Below, piece after piece: positions 1 through 8,959 of a DNA stretch of 64,000 bases. The notes below the pieces were generated by a model that saw nothing but the letters and a program-made list of their open reading frames with translations, was not told where the DNA came from and did not search any database. Numbering within the stretch: the stretch's first letter is position 1; each line of letters starts with the position of its first letter. The stretch is from Ectothiorhodospira shaposhnikovii (lineage in GTDB: Bacteria; Pseudomonadota; Gammaproteobacteria; Ectothiorhodospirales; Ectothiorhodospiraceae). The DNA lies in contig NZ_NRSM01000006.1 of the NCBI RefSeq assembly GCF_016584105.1, positions 84,541 to 148,540 on the forward strand. The letters are read 5' to 3'. A program made the position numbers and the translations under genes.

Positions 1-1058
1 TCGGTGAGGGCGGCCTCCACATCGGCCTGGTCCACCCCGGCGGATGGCGTGGCACTGAGCATGAACAGGGTATCCAACCGTGACAGAGGGCTGTAACCGG
101 CCCCGGCCGCGGCCACCAGTTCCCGTTCACGCACCAGCTCCCGGGCAAAACGGGCACTCTCGCCCCCATCCAGCACCCCGGCGGCCACCTGCAGGGCGTA
201 GGGCACCCAGTCCTCCTCGGCGGTCATGATCACGGGCACCTTGTAACCCATCAAAAGATAGGGCACCCGTGCCGGCGCCCGCACAGTGATCCGACGTTCA
301 CCCAGTTGCGGGGTCTCGGTGCGGGATTTCACCGCCGGCAGATCCCGCGCCGGGATGGAGCCGAAATGGTTCCTGGCCAGGTCGTGCACGGCCTCAGGCT
401 CCACGTCGCCCACCACCACCAGGATGGCGTTGTTGGGGGCATACCAGCGGTCATACCAGTCCCGCAGATCGGCCACCGTGTATTCGTCGATGTCCACCAT
501 CCAGCCGATGACCGGAATCCCGTAGGGGCTGCTCAGCCAGGCGACGGCATTGAAGTGCTCGAAGGTCAGGGCATTGGGATTGTCCTCGGTGCGCAGGCGC
601 CGCTCCTCCCGCACCACCCGCATCTCCTGGATGAACTCATCTTCCGGCAGGGCCAGATGCTGCATCCGGTCGGCTTCCAGCTTCAGGGCCGTTTCCAGAT
701 GTTCGGCGGCCAGTTGCTGGAAATAGGCCGTGTAGTCCCGGCTGGTAAAGGCATTCTCCCGGCCGCCCAGGGCGGCGATGATGCGGGAAAACTCCCCGGC
801 GGGATGGGCCTCGGTACCCTTGAACATCATGTGCTCCAGGGCATGGGAGATCCCGGTGATGCCCCCATGTTCATGGCTGGAACCCACCCGGTACCAGACC
901 ATGGAGGTGATCACCGGCGCCCGCGCATCCGGCAGCACCAGCACTTTCATGCCGTTATCCAGCATGAACTCATGGACATGACTCCTCTCATCGGCCTGGA
1001 GCCAGAGCGGCACCAGCAGGAGCAGCAACAGACCTATGCGCGGTATCTTATGTTTCAT
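1..1058 (-). CDS. M16 family zinc metallopeptidase, 5' part only (C-terminus off the window)
   Basis: This is the N-terminal part of a secreted insulinase/pitrilysin-type zinc protease. I read it directly from the complement: the start codon is at 1056-1058 and the frame stays open to base 1. It begins with a basic-hydrophobic signal peptide (MKHKIPRIGLLLLLLVP...), so the protein should act in the periplasm. The inverted zinc-binding motif HxxEH is present as HALEH at about residue 75, followed by the M16-typical MMFKGT. Downstream residues fit the first peptidase_M16 domain and the start of the M16_C domain. In pseudomonads one or two such genes sit divergently next to ftsY, as here, with only 62 bp between the two starts. 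The substrate cannot be told from sequence. Confidence 0.9.
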   Translation of the reverse strand, partial: MKHKIPRIGLLLLLLVPLWLQADERSHVHEFMLDNGMKVLVLPDARAPVITSMVWYRVGSSHEHGGITGISHALEHMMFKGTEAHPAGEFSRIIAALGGRENAFTSRDYTAYFQQLAAEHLETALKLEADRMQHLALPEDEFIQEMRVVREERRLRTEDNPNALTFEHFNAVAWLSSPYGIPVIGWMVDIDEYTVADLRDWYDRWYAPNNAILVVVGDVEPEAVHDLARNHFGSIPARDLPAVKSRTETPQLGERRITVRAPARVPYLLMGYKVPVIMTAEEDWVPYALQVAAGVLDGGESARFARELVRERELVAAAGAGYSPLSRLDTLFMLSATPSAGVDQADVEAALT

Positions 1059-1120
1059 TTCGGCAGACGTCCCTCAGTGGTAGGATGTGCGTTCTTGAAC
1101 ACCGTAGACCTCCTCAGCGC

Positions 1121-2623
1121 ATGTTCGGTTTCCGCAAGAAGAAAAAGCCCGTAGATCAGCCCAAGCAGGCTGTCGAGCCCGTGGAGTCCCTGGAAATCAT
1201 CGAGGGGCTTGAGATCATCAGGCCCCCCGAGGGTATCAGGTCCACCAGGGACCGGGGCAAGGCCGTGCCTCGGCCCGAAACGGCACCATCGACACCTGCC
1301 GAAGCCCCGCCGAAGGCTCCCGCCGCCGAAACGCCCGCGCCGGTGGTGACGCCGCCGGCAGCACCGGTGATCGAGCCGGTCGCCAGGCAGCAGGAACCCG
1401 CCAAGGCACCGGCGATAGAGCCGGCCGCCAGGCAGCAGGAACCCGCCAGGACACCGGTGATCGAGCCGGCCGTTCCCGGAGTGGAAACACAAACACCCAG
1501 GCCGACGACGGCACCGGCTACGACAGCGCCCCCGGTGGCCCTGAAAACTGTGCCGGGGATCAAGCCCGAACCCAGCCCCCCGGTAATGCCGACCGGCCTG
1601 CCGAAAACCCCGGACCCGGCATCCCCCGGCATGGAGACCCACAAGCGGGCGGAGGCTGAAAAGGGCGAAAAGGCCGATACGGGGGAGGAAACCTCGAAAT
1701 CAGGCCTGTTCTCCCGCCTGCGCAAGGGACTGTCCAAGACCTCCTCCACCCTCACCGAGGGCATGGCGGGTCTGGTCCTGGGCAAGAAGATCATCGACGA
1801 CGAGCTGCTGGAAGAACTGGAGACCCGGCTGCTCATGGCCGACGTGGGCATCGAAGCCACGGAAACCATCCTGGAAGGTCTCACCCGGCGCGTCGCCCGC
1901 AAGGAACTCAAGGATGCCGAGGCCCTGGTCAAGGCCCTGGAAGGGGCCATGGTGGACGTGCTCAAGCCGGTGCAGAAGCCTCTGGTGATCGACGCCGGGA
2001 AAAAGCCTTATGTGATCCTGGTGCTGGGCATCAACGGTGCCGGCAAGACCACCACCATCGGCAAGCTCACCCATCATCTGCGCCGGCAGGGCAAGTCGGT
2101 CATGCTGGCGGCCGGTGACACCTTCCGGGCCGCCGCGGTGGAGCAGCTGCAGACCTGGGGCGAGCGCAACCAGGCCACGGTGATCTCCCAGGGCCAGGGT
2201 GCGGATTCTGCGTCGGTGATCTTCGATGCCTGGCAGGCCGCCAAGGCCCGGGGCATGGACGTGCTCATCGCCGATACCGCCGGCCGTCTGCACACCCAGT
2301 CCAACCTGATGGATGAGTTGAAGAAGGTGAAGCGGGTGATCCAGCGCCAGGCCCCCGACGCACCCCACGAGGTGCTGCTGGTGGTGGACGCGGGCACCGG
2401 CCAGAACGCCCTCAACCAGGCCCGGGAATTCCATCAGGCCATGGATCTCACCGGCATCGCCGTCACCAAGCTGGACGGTACCGCCAAGGGCGGCATCCTG
2501 TTCGCCATCGCCGAGCGGTTGGGTGTGCCGGTGCGTTTCATCGGCGTGGGGGAAAAGATCGAGGACCTGCGGGAGTTCGATGCCGAAGACTTTGCCAGGG
2601 CCTTGCTGTCGGATCGGGACTAG
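1121..2623 (+). CDS. ftsY: Signal recognition particle receptor FtsY
   Basis: FtsY is the membrane-associated SRP receptor GTPase that docks ribosome-nascent chain-Ffh complexes at the Sec translocon. I chose ATG 1121 (protein begins [10 protein letters not shown], the usual FtsY start), giving 500 residues, over an in-frame ATG at 1085. The first about 190 residues form the acidic, Pro/Ala/Glu-rich A domain. It contains a 15-residue tandem repeat (ARQQEPAxxPxIEPx, bases 1376-1465). The NG domain follows, with P-loop [10 protein letters not shown] near residue 305, [16 protein letters not shown] and [10 protein letters not shown], all intact. It heads an ftsY-ftsE-ftsX unit, with 12 bp to ftsE. 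Confidence 0.97.
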   Translation: MFGFRKKKKPVDQPKQAVEPVESLEIIEGLEIIRPPEGIRSTRDRGKAVPRPETAPSTPAEAPPKAPAAETPAPVVTPPAAPVIEPVARQQEPAKAPAIEPAARQQEPARTPVIEPAVPGVETQTPRPTTAPATTAPPVALKTVPGIKPEPSPPVMPTGLPKTPDPASPGMETHKRAEAEKGEKADTGEETSKSGLFSRLRKGLSKTSSTLTEGMAGLVLGKKIIDDELLEELETRLLMADVGIEATETILEGLTRRVARKELKDAEALVKALEGAMVDVLKPVQKPLVIDAGKKPYVILVLGINGAGKTTTIGKLTHHLRRQGKSVMLAAGDTFRAAAVEQLQTWGERNQATVISQGQGADSASVIFDAWQAAKARGMDVLIADTAGRLHTQSNLMDELKKVKRVIQRQAPDAPHEVLLVVDAGTGQNALNQAREFHQAMDLTGIAVTKLDGTAKGGILFAIAERLGVPVRFIGVGEKIEDLREFDAEDFARALLSDRD

Positions 2624-2635
2624 GTCCGCGCTTCC

Positions 2636-3304
2636 ATGATCCTGCTGCGCAACGTCACCAAGCGCTATCCCAACGGCCATGAAGCCCTGTCCCGGATCAA
2701 CCTGAGCCTGGACCGGGGCGCCATGGCCTTCCTCACCGGCCACTCCGGGGCCGGCAAGAGCACCCTGCTCAAACTCATCTCGCTGATCGAGCGCCCCAGC
2801 CGGGGCCAGATCGTCGTCAACGGCCAGAACCTGGAATCCCTCTCCGCCCGTCAGGTGCCCTACTTCCGGCGCCAGATCGGCATCATCTTCCAGGATCACC
2901 ACCTGCTCCACGACCGCAGCGTCTTCGACAACGTGGCCCTGCCCCTGGTGATCCAGGGCTACCGCCAACAGGAAATCGCCCGCCGCGTACGAGCCGCCCT
3001 GGACAAGGTGGGGCTGCTGCACAAGGAAAATGCAGAACCCGTCACCCTGTCCACCGGCGAACAGCAACGGGTGGGCATCGCCCGAGCAGTGGTCCACAAG
3101 CCCGCCATCCTGCTGGCGGATGAACCCACCGGCAACTTGGACCCCCACCTGTCCCGGGAGATCATGCAGCTGTTCTTGCGCTTCAACCAGGTGGGGACCA
3201 CGGTCATGATCGCCAGCCACGACCTGAATCTGATCTCGTCCCTGGGCAAGCCCATGGTGCATCTCCACGAAGGACGACTGCAGCGCCGGGAGGCGGAGGC
3301 ATGA
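2636..3304 (+). CDS. ftsE: Cell division ATP-binding protein FtsE
   Basis: FtsE is the cytoplasmic ATPase of the FtsEX complex, which couples the Z-ring to periplasmic activation of cell-wall amidases. At 222 residues it matches the family length. Walker A is GHSGAGKST (about residue 36), the Q-loop region is FQDHHLL, the ABC signature is LSTGEQQR, and Walker B is ILLADEPTGNLDP. The 3' end overlaps the ftsX start by 4 nt (ATGA), which suggests translational coupling. Confidence 0.97.
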   Translation: MILLRNVTKRYPNGHEALSRINLSLDRGAMAFLTGHSGAGKSTLLKLISLIERPSRGQIVVNGQNLESLSARQVPYFRRQIGIIFQDHHLLHDRSVFDNVALPLVIQGYRQQEIARRVRAALDKVGLLHKENAEPVTLSTGEQQRVGIARAVVHKPAILLADEPTGNLDPHLSREIMQLFLRFNQVGTTVMIASHDLNLISSLGKPMVHLHEGRLQRREAEA

Positions 3305-4260
3305 GACGTCGCCGCGCCCTGACCCTGCCGCCGGTCCATGCCCGGTTCCAGGCCTACGCCATCAACCACCTGCGGGCACTGGTGTTCAGTCTGGGCAAGC
3401 TCTACCGCGCCCCCTTTTCCAGTGCCCTGACCCTGCTGGTGATCGCCGTCGCCCTGACCCTGCCGACCCTGTTCCATGTGGTGCTGGACAATCTGCAACA
3501 GGTCAGCCCCCAATGGTCGCAGACGGCCCAGATATCCGTATTTCTTCAGGACTCCGTGGCGGACGAACAGCTCCCGGCCCTGGCCACCCGACTGGCCCAG
3601 CGTCCCGACGTGGCCGAAGCCCTGCCCGTCACCCGGGTGCAGGCCCTGGAAGAATTCCGTGCCCATTCCGGCTTTGCCGAAGCCCTGGACACCCTGGGAG
3701 AAAACCCCCTGCCGCCCCTGATCCTGGTGACGCCGGCCCTGGATCACCGTTCCACTGCGGCCATGGAAGGCCTGGTCAATGCCCTGAACAACATCCCGGA
3801 GGTTTCCCGTGCGCTTCTGGACCTGCAATGGGTCCAGCGCCTGTTCTCCATCATGGAAATGCTGCAACGCTCCACGTTGATATTGTCCCTGCTGCTGAGT
3901 CTGGGGGTGCTGGTGGTGGTGGGCAACACCATCCGGCTGGACGTGCAGAATCGGCGGGAAGAGATCGAAGTGGCCAAGCTGGTGGGGGCCACGGACGCCT
4001 TCATCCGTCGCCCCTTCCTTTATGGAGGGCTGTGGCTGGGGCTGGGTGGGGCCATGATGGCGGCGTTGATCGTGACGATCACCACCCTGCTGCTGTCCGG
4101 GCCGTTGCAGACCCTGTCGCAGCTCTACGGAGGGGAATGGCGCATCCATGGCCTGGGTTTCCGTAACACCCTGATCCTGCTTGGCCTGGGTGCCCTGCTG
4201 GGACTGGCGGGGTCATGGATCACGGTGAACCAGCACCTGCGTCACATCGAACCCCGCTAA
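3301..4260 (+). CDS. ftsX: Cell division permease-like protein FtsX
   Basis: FtsX is the membrane partner of FtsE. The 319-residue protein has a basic cytoplasmic N-terminus, a first membrane segment near residues 40-60, a large periplasmic loop (about 60-190) of the kind that binds EnvC-type activators, and three C-terminal membrane segments (around 195-215, 240-265 and 290-310). LVGATDAFIRRPF is the cytoplasmic motif typical of FtsX. It overlaps ftsE by 4 nt. In enterics and pseudomonads rpoH follows on the same strand. Here rpoH is convergent and ends only 24 bp away. Confidence 0.96.
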   Translation: MRRRRALTLPPVHARFQAYAINHLRALVFSLGKLYRAPFSSALTLLVIAVALTLPTLFHVVLDNLQQVSPQWSQTAQISVFLQDSVADEQLPALATRLAQRPDVAEALPVTRVQALEEFRAHSGFAEALDTLGENPLPPLILVTPALDHRSTAAMEGLVNALNNIPEVSRALLDLQWVQRLFSIMEMLQRSTLILSLLLSLGVLVVVGNTIRLDVQNRREEIEVAKLVGATDAFIRRPFLYGGLWLGLGGAMMAALIVTITTLLLSGPLQTLSQLYGGEWRIHGLGFRNTLILLGLGALLGLAGSWITVNQHLRHIEPR

Positions 4261-4284
4261 GTATGCCCTGAACCCAAGCGGGTG

Positions 4285-5142
<858 letters not shown>

Positions 5143-5183
5143 GGATTGCGGTCCTCCCCAATTCCAAGCGGAATGCTGCGAGT

Positions 5184-5210
5184 TTAGCACTCGCGAGGTT
5201 GGAGTGCTAA
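5184..5210 (-). promoter_or_regulatory. CIRCE element (HrcA operator) upstream of rpoH
   Basis: The inverted repeat is TTAGCACTC-N9-GAGTGCTAA, with both 9-bp arms and the 9-bp spacer exactly as in the CIRCE consensus recognised by the heat-shock repressor HrcA. It lies 42 bp upstream of the chosen rpoH ATG, so a repressor bound here would overlap the promoter or the early transcribed region. No hrcA gene is visible in this window. On the rpoH strand a GGAACTC (5227-5221) followed after 17 bp by TCCAA (5203-5199) weakly resembles a sigma-E promoter. That second point is only suggestive. Confidence 0.9.
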
Positions 5211-5251
5211 CCGTGTCGGAGAGTTCCCGCCCCCCTCACCCCAACCCCGGC

Positions 5252-5422
5252 TCAACGCCCAAACAGAATCACGGACAGAAAACTCAGCCAGGACACCACC
5301 ACCAGCGCCACAATGAACGTCATGGCCGCATTGTCAAAACTGAACATGGGGTGATTCAGCACCGGCAGGCGCCGCAGCGCCCGCCCCCAATCAGCCAGTT
5401 TGTGCATCGTCAACTTGTTCAT
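5252..5422 (-). CDS. Unrecognised 56-residue single-span membrane protein at the end of the cco operon
   Basis: I do not recognise this gene. The ATG (5420-5422) overlaps the ccoS stop codon in a TGATG junction, exactly as ccoS overlaps ccoI, so it looks translationally coupled to the oxidase-assembly genes. The product begins MNKLTMHKLADWGRALRR, has a basic amphipathic N-terminus of about 32 residues, then one hydrophobic segment (about residues 34-53) and ends LFGR. This suggests a small inner-membrane protein with the basic end in the cytoplasm. The next gene downstream on the same strand is rpoH, 109 bp away. It could be an accessory factor of cbb3 oxidase, but nothing in the sequence proves that. 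Confidence 0.7.
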   Translation of the reverse strand: MNKLTMHKLADWGRALRRLPVLNHPMFSFDNAAMTFIVALVVVSWLSFLSVILFGR

Positions 5423-5619
5423 CACTCACCCTCCCCGGAATCGGGTCTGTCATCCCGACGACGGCGCGGAATCCGCGGATCATCGTCATCCATGAGGATC
5501 CGGTGTGCCGGACCCTCCATGTCGTCGTATTGCCCGGACCGCACCGTCCACAGGAACGCCACCAGGGCCAGGCCGAGAAAAATCATCCCCAAGGGGATCA
5601 GAATGTAGAGCATCTCCAT
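5422..5619 (-). CDS. ccoS: cbb3-type cytochrome oxidase assembly protein CcoS
   Basis: CcoS is a small membrane protein needed to insert redox cofactors into cbb3 oxidase. The 65-residue product starts MEMLYILIPLGMIFLGLAL, one membrane helix, followed by FLWTVRSGQYDDMEGPAHRI and an acidic stretch (DDDDPRIPRR). This is the typical CcoS pattern, where the QFDDLEGPA-like segment follows the helix. The ATG overlaps the ccoI stop (TGATG), and its own stop overlaps the next small ORF in the same way. Confidence 0.93.
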   Translation of the reverse strand: MEMLYILIPLGMIFLGLALVAFLWTVRSGQYDDMEGPAHRILMDDDDPRIPRRRRDDRPDSGEGE

Positions 5620-8114
5620 CAGCGCGAATCCCGTAACCGTAGTGCATTCACCACCACCAGCAGCGAACTCAGGGACATCCCCAGGGCCGCCAGCCAGGGA
5701 GTGAGCAGTCCCGCCGCCGCCACCGGCAGCGCCAGGGCGTTGTAGCCGATGGCCCAACGGATGTTCTGACGGATCACGGCCACCGTCTCCCGGGCCTTGT
5801 CCAGACCGGCCGGCAGTACCCCGGGCTGATCCCGATACAGGATCATGTCCGCCCCCGACTGGGCCAGTTGGGTCCCGCCCGCCATGGCCACCGATACATG
5901 GGCCTTTGACAGCACCGGGGCATCATTGACGCCGTCCCCCACCATGGCCACCGTCCGACCCGCCGACTGCAACGCCTCCAGGGCCGCCAGCTTGTCCGCC
6001 GGGGACAGCCCGCCCCGGGCATCCTCGATCCCCAGTTGCCGGGCAAGAAAGGACACCGCCGCCGGGGCATCCCCGGAGAACAGGTGTACGGTGATGCCCC
6101 GTGCCTTGAGTCCCGCCACGGCTTCCAGGGCGTCCGGGCGGGTGCGGTCCTCCAGCACGAAGGCCGCCAGCAGGCCCTGATCGTCGCCCAGCACCACATG
6201 CCCCCCATGGGGCCATTGTTCGGCCAGATGCGCCAGACGCGGGTCGGCCTGGGTATCGGGGCCGAGTTCACGGACAAAATCCGGCGCGCCGATGCGCAGC
6301 CGACGGCCCCGGATCACCCCTTCCATGCCCCGGCCGGGATGGGCACGGACCTCCCCGGAGGCCGCGGCCTCCGCCGAAGATGGACCGCCGCTTGATCCGA
6401 CCCGCTGAAACACCCGTCCCACCGGATGCTCGGAACCGGCCTCCAGGATGCGGGCATATTCCAGGCAACCGGCTTCATCCACATCCCCCAGCATCGCCAC
6501 CTTCCGCAGGCTCAGGCGCCCCTCGGTCAGGGTCCCGGTCTTGTCGAACACCACATCCGTGATCCCGGCCAGGTGTTCCAGGGCCTGTCCGCGGGCCGTC
6601 AGCAGGCCGCGGCCGGTCAGCGCCCCGGTGGCCGCCGTGATCGCCGCCGGGGTGGCCAGGGCCAGGGCACAGGGACAACTCACCACCAGCATGGTCACCA
6701 TCACCCAGAAGGCACGGGCCGGATCCACCCACAGCCACCACACCAGCCCCGTCACCAGGGTCAGCAACAGGACCGCCGCCACAAACCCACCCGTACCCCG
6801 TTCCGCCAGCAGGGCCATGGGGGGCTTTTCCGTCTGCGCCCGCTCCAGCAGGCGCTGGATGGACGAGAGCACTGTATCCTGACCCACCTGATCCACCCGC
6901 ATCACCAGCGGGCTTTCCACATTCACCGTGCCGCCCACCAGGGCATCCCCCGTCGCCCGGCGCCGGGGCAGGCTCTCGCCGGTGAGCAGGGACTCGTCCA
7001 CGCTGGAGGTTCCCGAGAGCACCATCCCGTCCGCCGGCACCGGTGCCCCGGGCCGGATCCGCACCCGGTCTCCGGGCAGCAGGTCGGTCACCGGCACCTC
7101 CTCGTCCCCGTCGTCCCCGACGCGCGTGGCCACCGCCGGCAACAGCCGCCCCAGGGATTCGGTGACCTGACCCGCCCGCTGGCGGGCCGCCATCTCCAGA
7201 TAGCGGCCGGTGAGCAGGAAGAACACGAACATGGTCACCGACTCGAAATACACATGCTCCGGATGCCCGGTCACCGTGGCCCAGGCACTGGCAACGAAGG
7301 TGGACCCGATGGCCAGGGCCACCGGCACGTCCATTCCCGGGCGTCGCCGGCGCAGGTCCCGCCAGGCGGACACAAAGAAGCCGGCACCGGCATAGAACAC
7401 CACCGGTGCCGCCACCAGCATGGCCACCCAGCGCAGGAACTGCATCATGTCTTCCTGGCCGGGCACCCCATGGCCCAGCCACAGGGCCACGGCGATCATC
7501 ATCACCTGCATCATCCCCAGGCCCGCCACCGCCAGACGCCGCAAGGCCCGGTCCCGCTCCTTGCGAAAGACCGCCTCCTGGCGTCCGGGATCAAACGGAT
7601 GGGCCCGATAACCGATCTCCGTGATGGCCCGAAGGATGGCGCTGAGGCTGATCCGGCTCTGATCCCATCGCACCCGGGCGCGATGGGTGGAATAGTTCAC
7701 GGCAAAGGACACCACCCCCGGCAAGGCCTGCACATGGCGTTCGCTCAGCCAGACGCAGGCGGCACAGACAATGCCCTCCAGCATCAGCGAGGCCTCCCGC
7801 AAATTCCCCGGCGTCACATGCACAAAACCGCGCTGTACCTGCTCGCTGTCGTAGAGGGCCAGGGCATCCAGGGCCGCGGCGGGATCCGGCGGGGCGCCGG
7901 CCTTTTCCGTGCGATGGCGGTAATAATCCCCCAGACCGGCATCGATGATGGCCGCCGCCACCGCCCGGCAGCCGGGGCAGCAGAAACCCCGGATCTCGCC
8001 GTCCACGGTCAGGCTGAAATCGCTGCCGGCGGGCACCGGCAGACCGCAATGAAAGCAGGCCCGGTCCTCCCCCGGGGCGTCGGGTTCCAGGGTGGATTGC
8101 AGGACCGCGTTCAC
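5619..8114 (-). CDS. ccoI: Copper-translocating P1B-type ATPase for cbb3 oxidase assembly (CcoI/FixI)
   Basis: CcoI is an inner-membrane copper pump that supplies copper to the cbb3 catalytic subunit. The 831-residue protein has an N-terminal cysteine cluster (C20xxC23, CCxxC at 45-49) and a metal-binding domain with CAAC at 117-120. The CPC transmembrane motif appears as VSCPCALALATPAAI. It also carries TGES in the actuator domain, DKTGT with the phosphorylated Asp, and GDGVNDAP. All catalytic motifs are intact. The gene overlaps ccoH by 4 nt upstream and ccoS downstream. Confidence 0.96.
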   Translation of the reverse strand: MNAVLQSTLEPDAPGEDRACFHCGLPVPAGSDFSLTVDGEIRGFCCPGCRAVAAAIIDAGLGDYYRHRTEKAGAPPDPAAALDALALYDSEQVQRGFVHVTPGNLREASLMLEGIVCAACVWLSERHVQALPGVVSFAVNYSTHRARVRWDQSRISLSAILRAITEIGYRAHPFDPGRQEAVFRKERDRALRRLAVAGLGMMQVMMIAVALWLGHGVPGQEDMMQFLRWVAMLVAAPVVFYAGAGFFVSAWRDLRRRRPGMDVPVALAIGSTFVASAWATVTGHPEHVYFESVTMFVFFLLTGRYLEMAARQRAGQVTESLGRLLPAVATRVGDDGDEEVPVTDLLPGDRVRIRPGAPVPADGMVLSGTSSVDESLLTGESLPRRRATGDALVGGTVNVESPLVMRVDQVGQDTVLSSIQRLLERAQTEKPPMALLAERGTGGFVAAVLLLTLVTGLVWWLWVDPARAFWVMVTMLVVSCPCALALATPAAITAATGALTGRGLLTARGQALEHLAGITDVVFDKTGTLTEGRLSLRKVAMLGDVDEAGCLEYARILEAGSEHPVGRVFQRVGSSGGPSSAEAAASGEVRAHPGRGMEGVIRGRRLRIGAPDFVRELGPDTQADPRLAHLAEQWPHGGHVVLGDDQGLLAAFVLEDRTRPDALEAVAGLKARGITVHLFSGDAPAAVSFLARQLGIEDARGGLSPADKLAALEALQSAGRTVAMVGDGVNDAPVLSKAHVSVAMAGGTQLAQSGADMILYRDQPGVLPAGLDKARETVAVIRQNIRWAIGYNALALPVAAAGLLTPWLAALGMSLSSLLVVVNALRLRDSR

Positions 8115-8938
8115 CCTTCACGCACCGAGGTCACGGCGCGCTGTTCGTGCAGGTTTTCCCCCTGGCGGACCTGCAAAAGCAGATCCCAGCGGCCGGGAGC
8201 GGGAAAGCGCAACTGGGCCTGATACAGGCCAGGACCGATCTCGGTCATCTGAAACGGCTGATCCAGGCGCTCATCGGAGGGGCGCATGAACTCCCCCATC
8301 ACCTGGGCCCGGCTGATCGGGGCGCCGGTACGGTCCGTGACCTTCACCTGAAAGATGCTGTCCTTGTCCAGACGCGGAGCCTCCAGCCAGCCCTGACGCA
8401 CCTGCCACCCCCGCTCGGCCTGGATCCGGGCCTGTTCCATGTATTTCTGGGCCAGGGCCTGGTTCTTGTGGGAGATGTGGGCGGCGGTGCCGGGAAAGAA
8501 CGACGTCACCTGCTCGGCGCCGCCGCGGGGTTCGGGCAGAAGCCGTCCCACCATGCCGCTGGGCATGCCCTGGTGAGCCAGGGTCACGAGGATGCCGTTG
8601 ACGGTGGCGATGACCAGGAAGAAGCCGACGATGGTGGCGGGTGCCCAGTGGATGCGCGGCCGACCGGTCTGCCGGCTGTCGCGGACCTTCTGGTTTTCCA
8701 GCTGGGACATGATGATGCCCAGGCCATAGGGTGTGATCACGTAGAGGGCCAGATGGATGGCGAAGACATCGGCGCCGGGCCAGAACACGATGGAAACGGG
8801 GATGAACACCAGCAGCACCGCCGCCAACACCGTGAGGGACACCTGATAGGCCCGCAGCCGGGTGAAGCGGTAGAGGATGAAGAACAGCACCATGGCGGCG
8901 CCGACGCCAAGACCCAGGCTGAGGACGAGTGAATCCAT
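8111..8938 (-). CDS. ccoH: FixH/CcoH family cbb3 assembly protein with an extra N-terminal membrane region
   Basis: The C-terminal part (about residues 95-275) matches FixH/CcoH: one membrane helix (WAPATIVGFFLVIATVNGIL), then a periplasmic beta-rich domain ending in the pattern GPGLYQAQLRFPAPGRWDLLL. In front of it are about 95 residues with three more hydrophobic helices (about 3-23, 33-53 and 56-80). This makes 275 residues where CcoH is usually nearer 160-170. CcoH interacts with CcoN during oxidase assembly. Its position between ccoG and ccoI is canonical. The N-terminal extension may be a fused small membrane protein. Confidence 0.85.
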   Translation of the reverse strand: MDSLVLSLGLGVGAAMVLFFILYRFTRLRAYQVSLTVLAAVLLVFIPVSIVFWPGADVFAIHLALYVITPYGLGIIMSQLENQKVRDSRQTGRPRIHWAPATIVGFFLVIATVNGILVTLAHQGMPSGMVGRLLPEPRGGAEQVTSFFPGTAAHISHKNQALAQKYMEQARIQAERGWQVRQGWLEAPRLDKDSIFQVKVTDRTGAPISRAQVMGEFMRPSDERLDQPFQMTEIGPGLYQAQLRFPAPGRWDLLLQVRQGENLHEQRAVTSVREG

Positions 8939-8959
8939 GATCGTGTCTCCGGTTAAAAC

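Noticed and set aside
1376..1465. 45-bp tandem repeat in ftsY as a sign of gene damage
   Set aside because: It keeps the frame and lies in the variable acidic A domain, where such repeats are usual.
5143..5190. Upstream GTG start for rpoH at 5190
   Set aside because: It would place the start codon inside the CIRCE and add residues not found in RpoH. ATG 5142 has a strong ribosome binding site.
6426..8222. A 598-codon plus-strand frame over ccoI
   Set aside because: It is antisense to intact P-type ATPase motifs, with low-complexity His/Gln/Arg composition.
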